Source: Pseudomonas sp. 31-12 | Lineage (GTDB): Bacteria; Pseudomonadota; Gammaproteobacteria; Pseudomonadales; Pseudomonadaceae | DNA length: 64,000 nucleotides | NCBI RefSeq assembly: GCF_003151075.1 | Contig: NZ_CP029482.1 | Coordinates: forward strand, 1,860,001 to 1,924,000 | Reading direction: 5' to 3' | Shown: positions 36,101-44,971 of the stretch, one piece after another | Numbering within the stretch: position 1 is the first letter of the stretch | Layout of the letters: each line of letters opens with the position of its first letter | Made by a program: the position numbers and the translations under genes | The notes under the pieces: generated by a model | The model's database searches: none | What the model saw: only the letters and a program-made list of their open reading frames with translations | Told to the model about the DNA's origin: nothing

Positions 36101-39100
36101 GCCGGCACGGTCATCGGCAGCGATCCGACCAGCACCGGCGAAACCGCCAAGGGCACGCTGGTCGGCTCCGTCACCGGTGCGGTCGGCGCGATTACTTACA
36201 CGCTGGTGGGCAGCGCCACGGGCAACTATGGCCAGCTCCAGCTCAACCCCAACGGCACGTACACCTACACCCTGACATCGCCTGCGACCACCACGCCGCA
36301 TGTCAACGACGGCGCGAACACCCTGACCGAGAGCTTCACCTATCAGGCCACCGACTCGCTGGGCAACAGCACCACCAGCACCATCGTGGTGAAGATTGTC
36401 GATGACGTGCCAAAAGCCTTCAACGACAGTAACGCCGTCAAGGCGTCGGAAACCGCCCTGACACTCAACGGCAACGTCCTGACCAACGACGTCCAGGGCG
36501 CGGACCTCGTCGCCACCGGGCCAAATGCCGGGCCTGTGACTCCAGGCACCTTCACCGGGACTTACGGCACACTCGTCCTGAACGCCAACGGCACGTACAC
36601 CTACACGCTGAACACCAACGATGCCGACTTCAAAAACCTGCACGGCGGCGGCACGGGCACCGAAACCTTCGCCTACACCATTACCGATGCCGACGGCGAT
36701 ACCAGCACCGCCAACCTGGTGCTGAACATCCAGAACAACAACGATCCGGTGACCCTCAACGGCCTCGATGTGTACGGCGGCGAACTGACCGTCTACGAAA
36801 AAAACCTCAGCGACGGGACCACCCCGAACGCGCCAGCCCTGACTCAGAGCGGCACCTTCACCGTGACCGCGCAGGACGGACTGCAAACCCTGACCGTCGG
36901 CGGCATCGCGCTGGTCACCGGCGGCGTGGCGGCAGGCTTCCCGCAATCGGTGGTCACACCGCTCGGCAGCACGCTGACCATCACCGGTTACAACCCAGCG
37001 ACCGGCGTGGTCAGCTACAGCTACACCCTGGCGGACAACGAAACCCATCCGAATGCCAACGGCGCCAACGGCATCACCGAGAACTTCAATGTGGTGGCGA
37101 CGGACACCGACGGCAGCACTGCGACGGGTCAGATCAACGTCAACATCGTCGATGATTTGCCGACCGCCAAAGCGGACATGGCGAGCGTGGTCGAAGGCGG
37201 CACGGTCAGCGGCAACGTGCTGGACAACGACATCAAAGGCGCCGACGGCGCGGCAGCCGGTGGGGCTGTGGTCGGCGTGCGCGCAGGCTCGGACACGTCG
37301 TCCTCGGCCATCGGCGGCCTGGGCTCGAACATCAACGGCACCTACGGTTACCTGACGCTGGATGCCAACGGCAACGCGGTCTATCACAGCAATCCCAACG
37401 CCGTGAGCGGAGCGGGCGCCACGGACACGTTCACTTACACCGTGCGCGATGCCGACGGCGATGAAAGCACCACCACCATCACTATCGACGTCTACAACAG
37501 CTGCATCAAAGCGGTCAGCGACACCGATGTCACCGTCTACGAGAAAGCGCTGGACCTGACCAGGGACGGGCAGGACCTGGCTGCCGGCACCGTCACCGGC
37601 AGCGAGCCAGGCAACACCGGCGAAACGGCCACCGGCACCCTGGTCGGCTCCGTCACCGGCGCGAGTGGCGCCATCACCTACACCCTGGTCGGCAGCGCCA
37701 CCGGGACGTACGGGCAAATGCTGCTCAACCCCAACGGCACCTACACCTACACCCTGACCTCGGCGCCGAAAACCTCGCCGAACGCCAACGACGGCCCGAA
37801 CACCCTGAGCGAAAGCTTCACCTACAAAGCTACGGATGCACTGGGCAACAGCACCACCAGCACCATCGTGGTGAGCATCGTCGATGACGTGCCCAAGGCG
37901 GTTGCCGCCGATCGTTCGGTGGCCGCGGTCGAGATCGATTCCAATCTGCTGTTGGTGATCGACGTCTCCGGCAGCATGGTCGACCCCTCCGGCGTACCCG
38001 GGCTGTCGCGGTTGGCGCTGGCCAAGCAGGCGATCAGTGCCTTGCTCGACAAGTACGACGACCTTGGCGATGTGAAAGTGCAGATCGTCACCTTCAGCAG
38101 CAATGCCACCGACAAGACATCGATCTGGGTTGATGTAGCGACCGCCAAGTCGATCATCTCCGGCCTGACTGCCGGCGGTGGCACCAACTACGACGCGGCA
38201 GTCGCGACGATGCAAACCGCGTTCAACACCTCGGGCAAACTGACCGGGGCGCAGAACGTCGGCTACTTCTTCTCCGACGGCAAACCCAATGAAGGCAACA
38301 TCGGCAGCGCAGACGAAGCCGCGCTCAAAGCCTTCCTCGACGCCAACAGCATCAAGAACTACGCGATCGGCCTGGGCAGTGGCGTGAGCAACGCCTACCT
38401 CGATCCGCTGGCTTATGACGGCAACACCCACACCAACACCAACGCTGTTGTGGTGACCGATCTCAACCAACTCAACTCGGTGCTCTCGGGCACGGTGATG
38501 GGGGCGCCAGTCACGGGCACCTTGCTGGAGGGCGGAACATTCGGCGCCGATGGTGGCTTCATCAAAACCCTCGTGGTCGACGGCACCACGTACACCTACG
38601 ACCCGAAAGGCAACAGCAATCAGGGCGCGCTGAACTTCAGTGGCGGCGCCAACCACGGCACGTTCAACACGGTGAACAACAGCATCAGTATCGCCACCAA
38701 TAATGGCGGCACCCTGGTGGTGAACCTCGACACCGGCGAGTACACCTACACCTCGCAAAAAACCACGTCGGTGGTGATCACTGAAAACATCGGTTTCACC
38801 GCCAGCGACAACGACGGCGACCTGGCCAGCTCGACGCTGACGGTCAAAGTCATTCCGAACGCGGCGCCGGTGGCGGTCGATGACCACATCATCACCAACG
38901 TGCTCTCGGGCAACATCGTGGTGCCGGGCGAGTTGCTGCTGGCCAACGACACCGATGCCAATGGCGATCCGCTGACGGCGTCTCCCACCAACTTCAACAC
39001 CGGCTGGATTTCCAAAGGCGCCGACTTCACCGGCACCGGGGCGATCAGCTTCTCCTCGACCGGCAACAACACCTCTAACCAGGTCCTGGCGAACGTGCGC

Positions 39101-40357
39101 AGCGCCTTTACGGCGAACGCGGCGACCATGACGGCGGTGCTGGTGGTCAGTGGTTATCTGGGCGGGGTCACCACCGGCAACGCCAACGATGAGGACCGGA
39201 TTACCGTCAACCTCAAACAGGGCGAAACCCTCAACCTGGACCACAACCTGGCGGGCGGTCACATCGCCATGGAGTACTCGCTCAACGGCGGTGCGTGGAT
39301 CGCTCTCGCGGATGGGCAAACCCTCACCGCGGCGGCGGACGGGACCTATCAGATCCACGTCACCAACATCACCAACACCAGCGGCAGCGGCGTGAACAAC
39401 GCGGAATACTACCAACTGACCATGACCCTCAATTACTCCGGTGGCCACGACATCGCCCCGGACGCCCACGGCACCTACACCGCCAACGACAACCATGGCG
39501 GCAGCGACGGCGCAGCGGTGACCATCAGCTACCAGGAAGGCCACACCCTCACCGGCACCGCAGGCGACGATGTGTTGGTGGCGGGCACTGGCAATAACGT
39601 CCTCAATGCCGGTGACGGCAACGATGTGCTCACCGCCGGTTCCGGCAACAATGAGCTGCATGGCGGCGCTGGCAATGACTTGCTGTTCAGCGGCGCCGGC
39701 AACGACCTGCTCGACGGTGGCACCGGCACCGACACCGTGAGCTACGCCCACGCCACCGCCGGGGTCACGGTCGACCTGAGCGTGGCCACCGGGCAAAACA
39801 CCGGCGGCGCCGGCACCGATACCTTGACAGCCATCGAAAACCTTACCGGTTCCAACTTCAATGACTCGCTCACGGGCGACAACCTGAGCAACGTCATTAC
39901 CGGCGGTTTGGGCGACGACATCCTCAAGGGTGGCGGCGGCGACGACTTCCTGATTGGCGGTCTGGGCAACAACACCCTCACCGGCGGGGCAGGGGCCGAC
40001 ACCTTCCAGTGGCTCAAAGGCAACAGCGGCCACGATGTCGTCACCGACTTCACCCCGGGCACCGACAAACTCGACCTGTCACAACTGCTGCAAGGCGAAA
40101 ACGGCACGGCGGCTTCGCTGGATGACTACCTGCACTTCAAAGTCGTCGGCAGCGGCGCCTCGGTCCTCACCAGCATCGACGTCAGCGCCATGGCCGGCGC
40201 GGCACCGAACCAGACCATCGACCTGGCCGGCGTCAACCTGGCCAGCCACTACGGCGTCACACCGGGAGCGGGCGGGGTGGTTGCGGGCGGGCATGACACG
40301 GCGACGATCATTAACGGCATGTTGAATGACCATTCGTTGAAGGTGGACACCGTGTGA
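33179..40357 (+). CDS. lapA: Giant biofilm adhesin LapA (compact form)
   Basis: A surface adhesin exported by LapEBC and released by LapG. The start is ATG 33179, eight bases after GGAGG; the frame open back to 32894 looks non-coding. The 2392-residue product opens with the LapA retention module (MATLIGIVSKVIGQVFAE...) followed by the LapG cleavage motif TAAG at residues 115-118. Extender repeats follow: four copies of an NVEGGEL-type unit, three of an NDSQGAD-type unit, two of an SGNVLDND unit and two of a DTDVTVYEKALDLT unit. A von Willebrand A domain (about 1585-1780) has an intact metal site, DVSGSM. RTX nonapeptides (GGAGNDLL, GDGNDVL; about 2120-2280) bind calcium and precede the C-terminal secretion signal. 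LapA of P. fluorescens Pf0-1 is more than twice as long. Confidence 0.92.
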   Translation: MATLIGIVSKVIGQVFAETSGGTRRALVEGDRLFAGDQLITGAEGAVAVRLQNGQELTLGRGSSLQMTSQLLAHQAPHVDTAEAVTPTQAQLTDVEQLQKAIAAGDDPTQTAEATAAGPAPTGAPGGAAGGGHSFVMLEEVGGRVDPVIGFPTAGFNGIPEFPLERLAGDPDNGDNGDGGDGGAGSGGTGVLPNNPVTLAGLSVAGGELTLNEANLADGSASNPGALIQNGTFTVSAPDGLTSLSIGGINVITGGVAAGFPQSITTQLGNTLTITGYNPTTGVVSYSYTLVGNDTHSAGEGANTLSEQFTVVANDSNGDTATGTLDVNITDDVPKAVDDTNASTASETLLTLTGSVLPNDSQGADRIPTGPNSGPIIGGTFTGTYGTLVLNPNGSYTYTLNTSDADFKALHGGGSGTETFTYTLTDADGDTSTANLVLEIHNNDDPVTIGGLNVEGGELVVYEKNLSDGTSPDAPALTQSGTFTITALDGVQTLSVGGINVVVGGVSAGFPQSIVTPLGSTLTITGFDSATGVVSYSYTLADNEAHPTANGANGISEQFAVTVVDDNGTTANGNLDVNIVDDLPQAVDDSNAGTASETLLTLNGNVLTNDSQGADRVTVGENAGPITPGTFVGTYGTLVLNANGTYTYTLNTSDADFKALHGGGNGTENFTYTLTDADGDISTATLVLEIHNNDDPVTIDGLNVNGGELTIYEKNLSDGTSPNTPALTQSGTFTVTALDGLQTLTVGGINVVTGGVAAGFPQSIVTPLGSTLTITGYNPATGVISYSYTLADNEAHPTADGANSLTENFNVVATDTDGSTASGQINVNIVDDLPTAHPDFASVDEGATISGNVLDNDIGGADGPALSGAVVGVRAGSDTSTSAIGGLGTNINGTYGYLTLDANGNATYHSNPNAVNGPGAIDVFTYTVRDADGDESTTTITIDVSNSSIVASTDTDVTVYEKALDLTQDGQDLAAGTVIGSDPTSTGETAKGTLVGSVTGAVGAITYTLVGSATGNYGQLQLNPNGTYTYTLTSPATTTPHVNDGANTLTESFTYQATDSLGNSTTSTIVVKIVDDVPKAFNDSNAVKASETALTLNGNVLTNDVQGADLVATGPNAGPVTPGTFTGTYGTLVLNANGTYTYTLNTNDADFKNLHGGGTGTETFAYTITDADGDTSTANLVLNIQNNNDPVTLNGLDVYGGELTVYEKNLSDGTTPNAPALTQSGTFTVTAQDGLQTLTVGGIALVTGGVAAGFPQSVVTPLGSTLTITGYNPATGVVSYSYTLADNETHPNANGANGITENFNVVATDTDGSTATGQINVNIVDDLPTAKADMASVVEGGTVSGNVLDNDIKGADGAAAGGAVVGVRAGSDTSSSAIGGLGSNINGTYGYLTLDANGNAVYHSNPNAVSGAGATDTFTYTVRDADGDESTTTITIDVYNSCIKAVSDTDVTVYEKALDLTRDGQDLAAGTVTGSEPGNTGETATGTLVGSVTGASGAITYTLVGSATGTYGQMLLNPNGTYTYTLTSAPKTSPNANDGPNTLSESFTYKATDALGNSTTSTIVVSIVDDVPKAVAADRSVAAVEIDSNLLLVIDVSGSMVDPSGVPGLSRLALAKQAISALLDKYDDLGDVKVQIVTFSSNATDKTSIWVDVATAKSIISGLTAGGGTNYDAAVATMQTAFNTSGKLTGAQNVGYFFSDGKPNEGNIGSADEAALKAFLDANSIKNYAIGLGSGVSNAYLDPLAYDGNTHTNTNAVVVTDLNQLNSVLSGTVMGAPVTGTLLEGGTFGADGGFIKTLVVDGTTYTYDPKGNSNQGALNFSGGANHGTFNTVNNSISIATNNGGTLVVNLDTGEYTYTSQKTTSVVITENIGFTASDNDGDLASSTLTVKVIPNAAPVAVDDHIITNVLSGNIVVPGELLLANDTDANGDPLTASPTNFNTGWISKGADFTGTGAISFSSTGNNTSNQVLANVRSAFTANAATMTAVLVVSGYLGGVTTGNANDEDRITVNLKQGETLNLDHNLAGGHIAMEYSLNGGAWIALADGQTLTAAADGTYQIHVTNITNTSGSGVNNAEYYQLTMTLNYSGGHDIAPDAHGTYTANDNHGGSDGAAVTISYQEGHTLTGTAGDDVLVAGTGNNVLNAGDGNDVLTAGSGNNELHGGAGNDLLFSGAGNDLLDGGTGTDTVSYAHATAGVTVDLSVATGQNTGGAGTDTLTAIENLTGSNFNDSLTGDNLSNVITGGLGDDILKGGGGDDFLIGGLGNNTLTGGAGADTFQWLKGNSGHDVVTDFTPGTDKLDLSQLLQGENGTAASLDDYLHFKVVGSGASVLTSIDVSAMAGAAPNQTIDLAGVNLASHYGVTPGAGGVVAGGHDTATIINGMLNDHSLKVDTV

Positions 40358-40382
40358 CCTGAAGGCTGACCTCTGAAACGAA

Positions 40383-40420
40383 AAACCCGCCATTCCCGAT
40401 AAAGGAATGGCGGGTTTTTC
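40383..40420 (+). terminator. lapA terminator
   Basis: AACCCGCCATTCC and GGAATGGCGGGTT form a 13-bp stem around CGATAAA, followed by TTTC. A homologous copy occurs at 44625 and a decayed one at 47861. Confidence 0.9.
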
Positions 40421-40435
40421 GTTGCCTGTGAGATC

Positions 40436-40712
40436 GCCATCGCGAGCAAGCCCATTCCCACATTCAGTCTTCAGTGAACACAAAACCGGCGAACAACCCA
40501 GATCACTGTGGGAGCGGGCTTGCCCGCGAAGAGGCCCAAAAGACCACCACAGAACTCATAGCCTGAATGGCTTTTGTGGCGAGGGAGCTTGCTCCCGCTG
40601 GGTTGCGAAGCAGCCCCAAAACCATTCACCGCAGATTTTCAGGTAGACCGCCTATGCCGGGAGGGCGGCTGCTGCGCAGCCGAGCGGGAGCAAGCTCCCT
40701 CGCCACAGGTCA
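40436..40712. repeat. REP cluster downstream of lapA
   Basis: GCGAGCAAGCCCATTCCCACATT, GTGGGAGCGGGCTTGCCCGCGAA (40508 onward) and the larger pair TGTGGCGAGGGAGCTTGCTCCCGC...GCGGGAGCAAGCTCCCTCGCCACA (about 40574-40710). They fill most of the 376-bp gap 40358-40733. The first part recurs, diverged, at 44671-44775. Confidence 0.85.
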
Positions 40713-40733
40713 AGGTTCGTCGCAGGGTCTTCG

Positions 40734-41093
40734 CTAACCCTGTGGAACGAAATTATCCAGCATCCGATTCACCGCCAACTCCCCCAGCATCACCACCTGC
40801 TGAATCCCCAGCACCGTATTGCGATGCGACCCCTCCATCAATCCCGCAAAATTACTCAGCATCACACTCGCCGACGCCAGGGTTTCGCAGGCGTTGACCG
40901 ATAGTGTTTCGTCATTGGTGTCGGGGGCGATGGAGTAGATGGTGCTGGGTTTACGCGGGGTGTCATTGGGAATGACCGGTTTGAGGTAGTAGTCGAGGGC
41001 GCGGTCGGCGGCTTCGTTTAGTTTTTTGGAGTCGGGGGTTTCGTACGGGGAAACGTCGTCGGTTTCGGGTGGGTTGGGTGTGATCTTTGGCAT
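40734..41093 (-). CDS. DUF6124 (DUF3077-like) protein, copy 1
   Basis: AGGAG six bases upstream favours ATG 41093. The 119-residue product begins MPKITPNPPETDDVSPYE, continues KKLNEAADRALDYYLKP, and ends with a conserved amphipathic helix region, NACETLASASVMLSNFAGLMEGSHRNTVLGIQQVVMLGELAVNRMLDN. This is the pseudomonad DUF6124 family; its function is unknown, and the C-terminal helices suggest a protein-protein interface. A second, nearly identical copy lies at 44972-45331. Each copy is downstream of a large Ig-like gene on the same strand and preceded by a conserved structured leader. Confidence 0.85.
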   Translation of the reverse strand: MPKITPNPPETDDVSPYETPDSKKLNEAADRALDYYLKPVIPNDTPRKPSTIYSIAPDTNDETLSVNACETLASASVMLSNFAGLMEGSHRNTVLGIQQVVMLGELAVNRMLDNFVPQG

Positions 41094-41293
41094 TTGAAGC
41101 TCCTTGATGAGTGGAGCCGTCATCCATCGCTGCTAAACGAAGTGGGTGGCGGCTGTACGCGGGTTAGCAGACCAGGCATCAAGGAACCCAGCGCACCGAA
41201 GTGCCCCACGCAAGCCGCCATAATGCAGACCAGCTGACGAAAAACACTGTCGGCTGATCAGGGGCGACACTGACGTGCCTTGATATTCCGAGC

Positions 41294-41450
41294 TGCTAAA
41301 CCCGATCGCTGAATTGTCAGCGACCCGGAAACAATAGAGACCCGGTCCAAGGCACACAAGCCGGCGGATTCTGGCGCAGTCGTAGGCAACGACACAAGGA
41401 TGTCTAGCCTGAGTGAGTATCTGGAGATGTCTTTTAAACATCGCTGTTTA
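41294..41450 (-). promoter_or_regulatory. Conserved structured leader of DUF6124 copy 1
   Basis: About 157 bp that recur at 45533-45690. A 7-bp stem TCGCTGA/TCAGCGA (41306-41312 and 41317-41323) is kept in both copies while its four-base loop differs (ATTG against TTCG). A second small stem GTCGT/ACGAC is also kept. This pattern fits an RNA leader or small RNA read on the minus strand. It fills the 408-bp gap before copy 1. Confidence 0.55.
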
Positions 41451-41501
41451 TTTTCTGCTCAAGCGAAAATAGAGAGTCCCTTTTCGTCGCTCCCGGCCAA
41501 C

Positions 41502-44171
41502 TTATGCGCGCGCGAATTTGAAGTAATCGCACACTATGAGATCCATTCTGGGGGTCCTGATTTCGATGCTCCGGATGTAGTTATGGCCGGGTGTCGAATA
41601 TGTAACTAGCTGTGGATTAAAGTTGTTAGCGAGATACATGTGGTGGAGGGTTTTTCCTGCCTCGTCGAAAAAGTAAACCGAAAGGTCATTGAATTGAGCA
41701 AATCGGCACTGAAAACTGACATAGGAATAATTCCAGTTGAATTGGATGTGCATGTGTTGCGCAGTGCCACTTGCCTGCCAATGCATCTCCAGAACCTGCC
41801 CGTAACTATAATCCGGTAGTTGGGGATAAGGACCCGTGATGACGTTGGCTAATGGAGTGATCCCCAAATAGCCGTTCCCTGCTGGGAACGTAATGGTCAT
41901 GCTGTCCAGCACGATACTCCCACCGGGTGCGATAAGTTGCGTAGGGCAATGATCGAAGTTTTCCGACAAGACAGGACGTTTGTTCCTGATGCTGTATTTC
42001 CTGGAGATCGGGAATATGATCGTTATGGAAGCTTTCCCTTTGAAATGGGCTTTTATTTCGACATGAAGAGATGAGCCGTCCTGAAGCAATAACAGTTGTG
42101 CCAGAGGCAGTGTTCTGCGGAACCCGTTGCTTTCCTCGTCCGGTGTCAGGGAACCTTTGGTGACCAGCTCAATAACATGCTCACTCCCATCGGCCCCTGT
42201 ACCAAAGACACTCATATCGTAAAGATAACGCCCGCCCCGAAATGGCCAGGTCTTGCACGAGACGGTGCCGTCACCTTCAAACTCATTGATATCCACTACC
42301 CCGGCACTGTCAGCTTGATCGATGATGGGGGCTCCCAATCGAACATCACCGTCGACGATCTGGCGAATATTCAGCGTCAACGGCAGCGATTCCCCCACGG
42401 ACTTCCCGTCACGAATCAATTGCCAATACAAGATGGTTTCGCTACCCATTTGGGCCAACAGATACGCAAAACTCAATTTGAGATTGGCCCGCTTGTTTTG
42501 ATTGATCATCTGCACGGGAAACGGCTTTTCGTCCGGCATTGGATTTGCGTCTATAAACAGCGCCTTATCATTGGTCTTCGCGGACAGGTATTCCACCCTG
42601 ACGGTGATTCCGTCGAGAGAGTCCAACACATCAATGTCGTGGGTCGCTGGAGGCACCACAAAGGGCGGCAGCAATTCACCGATCACTTCCTCGCCAAACA
42701 TCAATTGCAGCAAATTGGAAAACACCTCCACCTCTCCCGGATTAGTCACCGTGCATTGCACGGTCAACGGGGTGTTGGCGTAGGGGGCGATGTATTTGGC
42801 GGGCACCTGGAAGATGACGGGCTGTGTCGGGTCGGTGACGATCAATTGAAAAATGAACAGGGTTTTAATCCCGTCCTGATCAGTGATTTGCCAGTTGAGT
42901 TTGACAATCGCACCTATTTTCAATGGCCAGTATTTGGCGACCTGCACCGTGGCCGTGGCGGTTTCGACCGGTAGCGTGTTGTCTACCAGCGGATCGACAA
43001 TCGGCAAGCCAAAGGGCAGGGATGAGCCGCTGACAGTGACATCGGCGGGTTTCGAGAACCGGGTCTTGCCCGCTCTGGTCAGTTCGTAGGACGCTCGCGC
43101 CGAACCTCCGATCAGGTTGCGGACCCACTCGTTGAGTGCCAAGAAGTCCAGTGATCTGGTCGCGGCATTCAGTGTTTCGCTGAAGGTGTGGGTAGCTGTG
43201 TCGCCACCTCTGGTGAGCCCTTCCAGGGTCAGCTCGATCAGATCATCTTTTGCAAATACACCGGTAACCTGTATCACCATGGCACCGCCCGCGAGCTCAT
43301 CGTGATTCACCACATTGTCCGGATCGGCCTGTTTAAAAATCGGCGCGATCAGCAACACCGTGCCGGGTTTGGTCGTGAGAATGAGCACATCTGACCAGCG
43401 GCTGCTGTTTTCCACCACATCAAACACTTCCCAGCGCACTACCAGACTGTTGGTGGGCGCCAGGCTGGCGAGCATTTGCGGTGTCAGTTCAAAGACAATG
43501 TCACCCAACGCGGTGACGGTGATTTCCAGGAGCAGAGGTCCAAAGGCAAGCACCACCAAGTCACCAATGGACTGGTTGAAGTACGCCAACACGGTCACGA
43601 ACATGCCTTCGTCGATCACGGTCTGATCGATGATGCTTTGCGAGGCGACGGGCAACTTCAGGCCCTGGTTGAACGGCTTGCCCCCGTCCGTGTCCGCTTC
43701 GCCCGGCGGCGGGTACTTGTAAAACAGCTCAACGGGTGGCGAGTCTTCGGTGCCGTTTCCGCTCACGCGCGTAACCTCGTGCCAGAGGGGCAGGTTGTTG
43801 GCCTGGAGAGGCGGAAACCTGGCTTCCATGTCTTTGGCGGAAATATTGAAAGGAATGTTTTTCGCGTTGCCTTCGGTATCGAAGTGGGCATCGGTGACGG
43901 AAAATTCAGCGACGGAAGCGTTTTTTGTTTCGATGTACACCCTGATGTAATCGCCGACGGCCATGTTCAGGTAGGCCAGGATGTAGACCAGCAATCCGTC
44001 ACGATCACCGTGCACCATGTTGATGTTGACCCCCAAAGCACCGTCGCTCTGTGGTTTGTAACCAGGCGGGTAGGGCGGTGCGACCGCCAGCACGCCGATG
44101 CCGGGTTCGGGCGGGAAGACACGGACTTGTCCGTTGGACGTGGAGCCAGCGTTTGTCATGGGGCTGTTCAT
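41502..44171 (-). CDS. Large Ig-like stalk protein A (889 residues) with jelly-roll-like C-terminus
   Basis: Not a gene I can name. The start ATG 44171 has GGAAGG nine bases upstream; the frame runs on to 44219 but without a site. The 889-residue product contains repeated Ig-like modules of about 110-150 residues, e.g. the paired blocks FVTVLAYFNQSIGDLVVLAFG and IEL-EGLTRGGDTATHTFSETL, and IVTDPTQPVIFQVPAKYIAPYA. No signal peptide, lipobox or membrane segment is present. The last 150 residues, from about ENFDHCPTQLIAPGGSIVLD, form a distinct beta-rich domain homologous to that of the 623-residue neighbour. Residues about 18-142 are encoded by DNA 370/371 identical to the 1007-residue paralogue. 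A binding or adhesin-like role is inference. Confidence 0.8.
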   Translation of the reverse strand: MNSPMTNAGSTSNGQVRVFPPEPGIGVLAVAPPYPPGYKPQSDGALGVNINMVHGDRDGLLVYILAYLNMAVGDYIRVYIETKNASVAEFSVTDAHFDTEGNAKNIPFNISAKDMEARFPPLQANNLPLWHEVTRVSGNGTEDSPPVELFYKYPPPGEADTDGGKPFNQGLKLPVASQSIIDQTVIDEGMFVTVLAYFNQSIGDLVVLAFGPLLLEITVTALGDIVFELTPQMLASLAPTNSLVVRWEVFDVVENSSRWSDVLILTTKPGTVLLIAPIFKQADPDNVVNHDELAGGAMVIQVTGVFAKDDLIELTLEGLTRGGDTATHTFSETLNAATRSLDFLALNEWVRNLIGGSARASYELTRAGKTRFSKPADVTVSGSSLPFGLPIVDPLVDNTLPVETATATVQVAKYWPLKIGAIVKLNWQITDQDGIKTLFIFQLIVTDPTQPVIFQVPAKYIAPYANTPLTVQCTVTNPGEVEVFSNLLQLMFGEEVIGELLPPFVVPPATHDIDVLDSLDGITVRVEYLSAKTNDKALFIDANPMPDEKPFPVQMINQNKRANLKLSFAYLLAQMGSETILYWQLIRDGKSVGESLPLTLNIRQIVDGDVRLGAPIIDQADSAGVVDINEFEGDGTVSCKTWPFRGGRYLYDMSVFGTGADGSEHVIELVTKGSLTPDEESNGFRRTLPLAQLLLLQDGSSLHVEIKAHFKGKASITIIFPISRKYSIRNKRPVLSENFDHCPTQLIAPGGSIVLDSMTITFPAGNGYLGITPLANVITGPYPQLPDYSYGQVLEMHWQASGTAQHMHIQFNWNYSYVSFQCRFAQFNDLSVYFFDEAGKTLHHMYLANNFNPQLVTYSTPGHNYIRSIEIRTPRMDLIVCDYFKFARA

Positions 44172-44260
44172 GATTGCGTACCTTCCAGAGAGGCGCCCGG
44201 TTTCCCGATTGGGCGGCACCGATATGGAGGGATTAGATCGTCGTCGTGGATGTTTGCCTA

Positions 44261-44276
44261 CTGTCAGATCTGACAG
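44261..44276. promoter_or_regulatory. 16-bp palindrome upstream of stalk gene A
   Basis: CTGTCAGATCTGACAG, a perfect palindrome, lies 90 bp before the start codon at 44171. The same sequence stands 80-90 bp before the other two large stalk genes. Confidence 0.7.
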
Positions 44277-44310
44277 GTGCTGGCAGGTTTGAGACGAGCG
44301 GTCATACCCC

Positions 44311-44455
44311 TCACATCGGCTTCGGTGGCCCGATCAACCGCCCCATCACCCCAAATAATCCCAGCTCCCGAATCACCTCCAGTTCCCCTTTGGTCTCGAC
44401 CATTTCCGCAATCAATGGCAAATCAATGCTGTTGGTTGCCCTGTAGATCGCATCT
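44311..44455 (-). pseudogene. lapD 3'-end remnant
   Basis: Encodes the last 48 or so residues of LapD (IDAIYRATNSID-LIAEMVETKG ... GVMGRLIGPPKPM) with the natural stop codon, nearly identical to the intact lapD end at 51155-51300. Coding homology stops at 44455, where 29 bp of unrelated sequence leads into a lapA remnant. It is a scar of tandem duplication, not a functional gene. Confidence 0.9.
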
Positions 44456-44484
44456 ATGGTGGTAATGAATACGTCCCCTTTCCT

Positions 44485-44595
44485 CACTACGGCGTTACGC
44501 CGGGAGCGGGCGGTTTGGTCGCGGGCGGGCATGACACCGCGACCATCATCAACGGCATGTTGAATGACCATTCGTTGAAGGTGGATACCGTGTGA
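44485..44595 (+). pseudogene. lapA 3'-end remnant
   Basis: Encodes HYGVTPGAGGLVAGGHDTAT and the rest of the LapA C-terminus (through SLKVDTV and TGA), matching 40247-40357 with mostly silent changes. The downstream terminator and REP elements are duplicated as well. There is no start codon; the piece is the right-hand partner of the lapD remnant at 44311-44455. Confidence 0.9.
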
Positions 44596-44624
44596 TCTGA
44601 AGGCTGAGATCTGAAACGAAAAAA

Positions 44625-44662
44625 CCCGCCATTTCTGTGTAAGGAATGGCGGGTTTTTTGTT
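44625..44662 (+). terminator. Duplicated lapA terminator
   Basis: AACCCGCCATT-C...G-AATGGCGGGTT followed by six T residues; derived from the terminator at 40383 by duplication of the lapA end. Confidence 0.85.
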
Positions 44663-44670
44663 GTCTATGG

Positions 44671-44930
44671 AATCGTCATCGCGAGCAGGCTCACACATTT
44701 TGATCTCCAGTGAACACAAAACTGGCGAAAAACCCTGATCACTGTGGGAGCGGGCTTGCCCGCGAAGAGGCTCGATGCCCCCCACAAAACTCGCAGCCTG
44801 AAACACCACTGTGGCGAGGGGCTTGCCGCCGTTCGGCGGCGAAGCACATGCGGTCTAATTGCAGAAGCCGCAGTGAATGGTTTTGGGGCTGCTTCGCAAC
44901 CCAACGGGGGCAAGCCTCCTCGCCACAGGA
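44671..44930. repeat. REP cluster in the duplicated segment
   Basis: Contains the same order of elements as 40436-40712: GCGAGCAGGCTCACACATT, GTGGGAGCGGGCTTGCCCGCGAA, then TGTGGCGAGGGGCTTGCCGCCG and its inverse. It fills the 376-bp gap 44596-44971. Confidence 0.85.
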
Positions 44931-44971
44931 AAGCCCCTAGGTACAGGAAAGTTTTCGCCGCTGGTTCTTCG

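Noticed and set aside
33734..40033. A 2099-codon open frame on the strand opposite lapA
   Set aside because: It mirrors the repeat structure of lapA exactly, has no independent start signal, and its product is Val/Gly/Ala/Arg-rich with no recognisable domain. Long antisense frames are expected across GC-rich, repeat-built genes.
41133..41441. A 102-codon frame in the DUF6124 leader, and one of exactly the same length at 45373-45681
   Set aside because: The first 50 or so codons agree, but then the two frames are shifted relative to each other and the product sequences no longer match; equal length is a coincidence of a shared TAG. A structured RNA explains the conservation better, although a very short peptide cannot be excluded.
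40436..44930. Regular short palindromes that might suggest a CRISPR array
   Set aside because: They are REP-type inverted repeats at irregular spacing with no unique spacers and no cas genes nearby.
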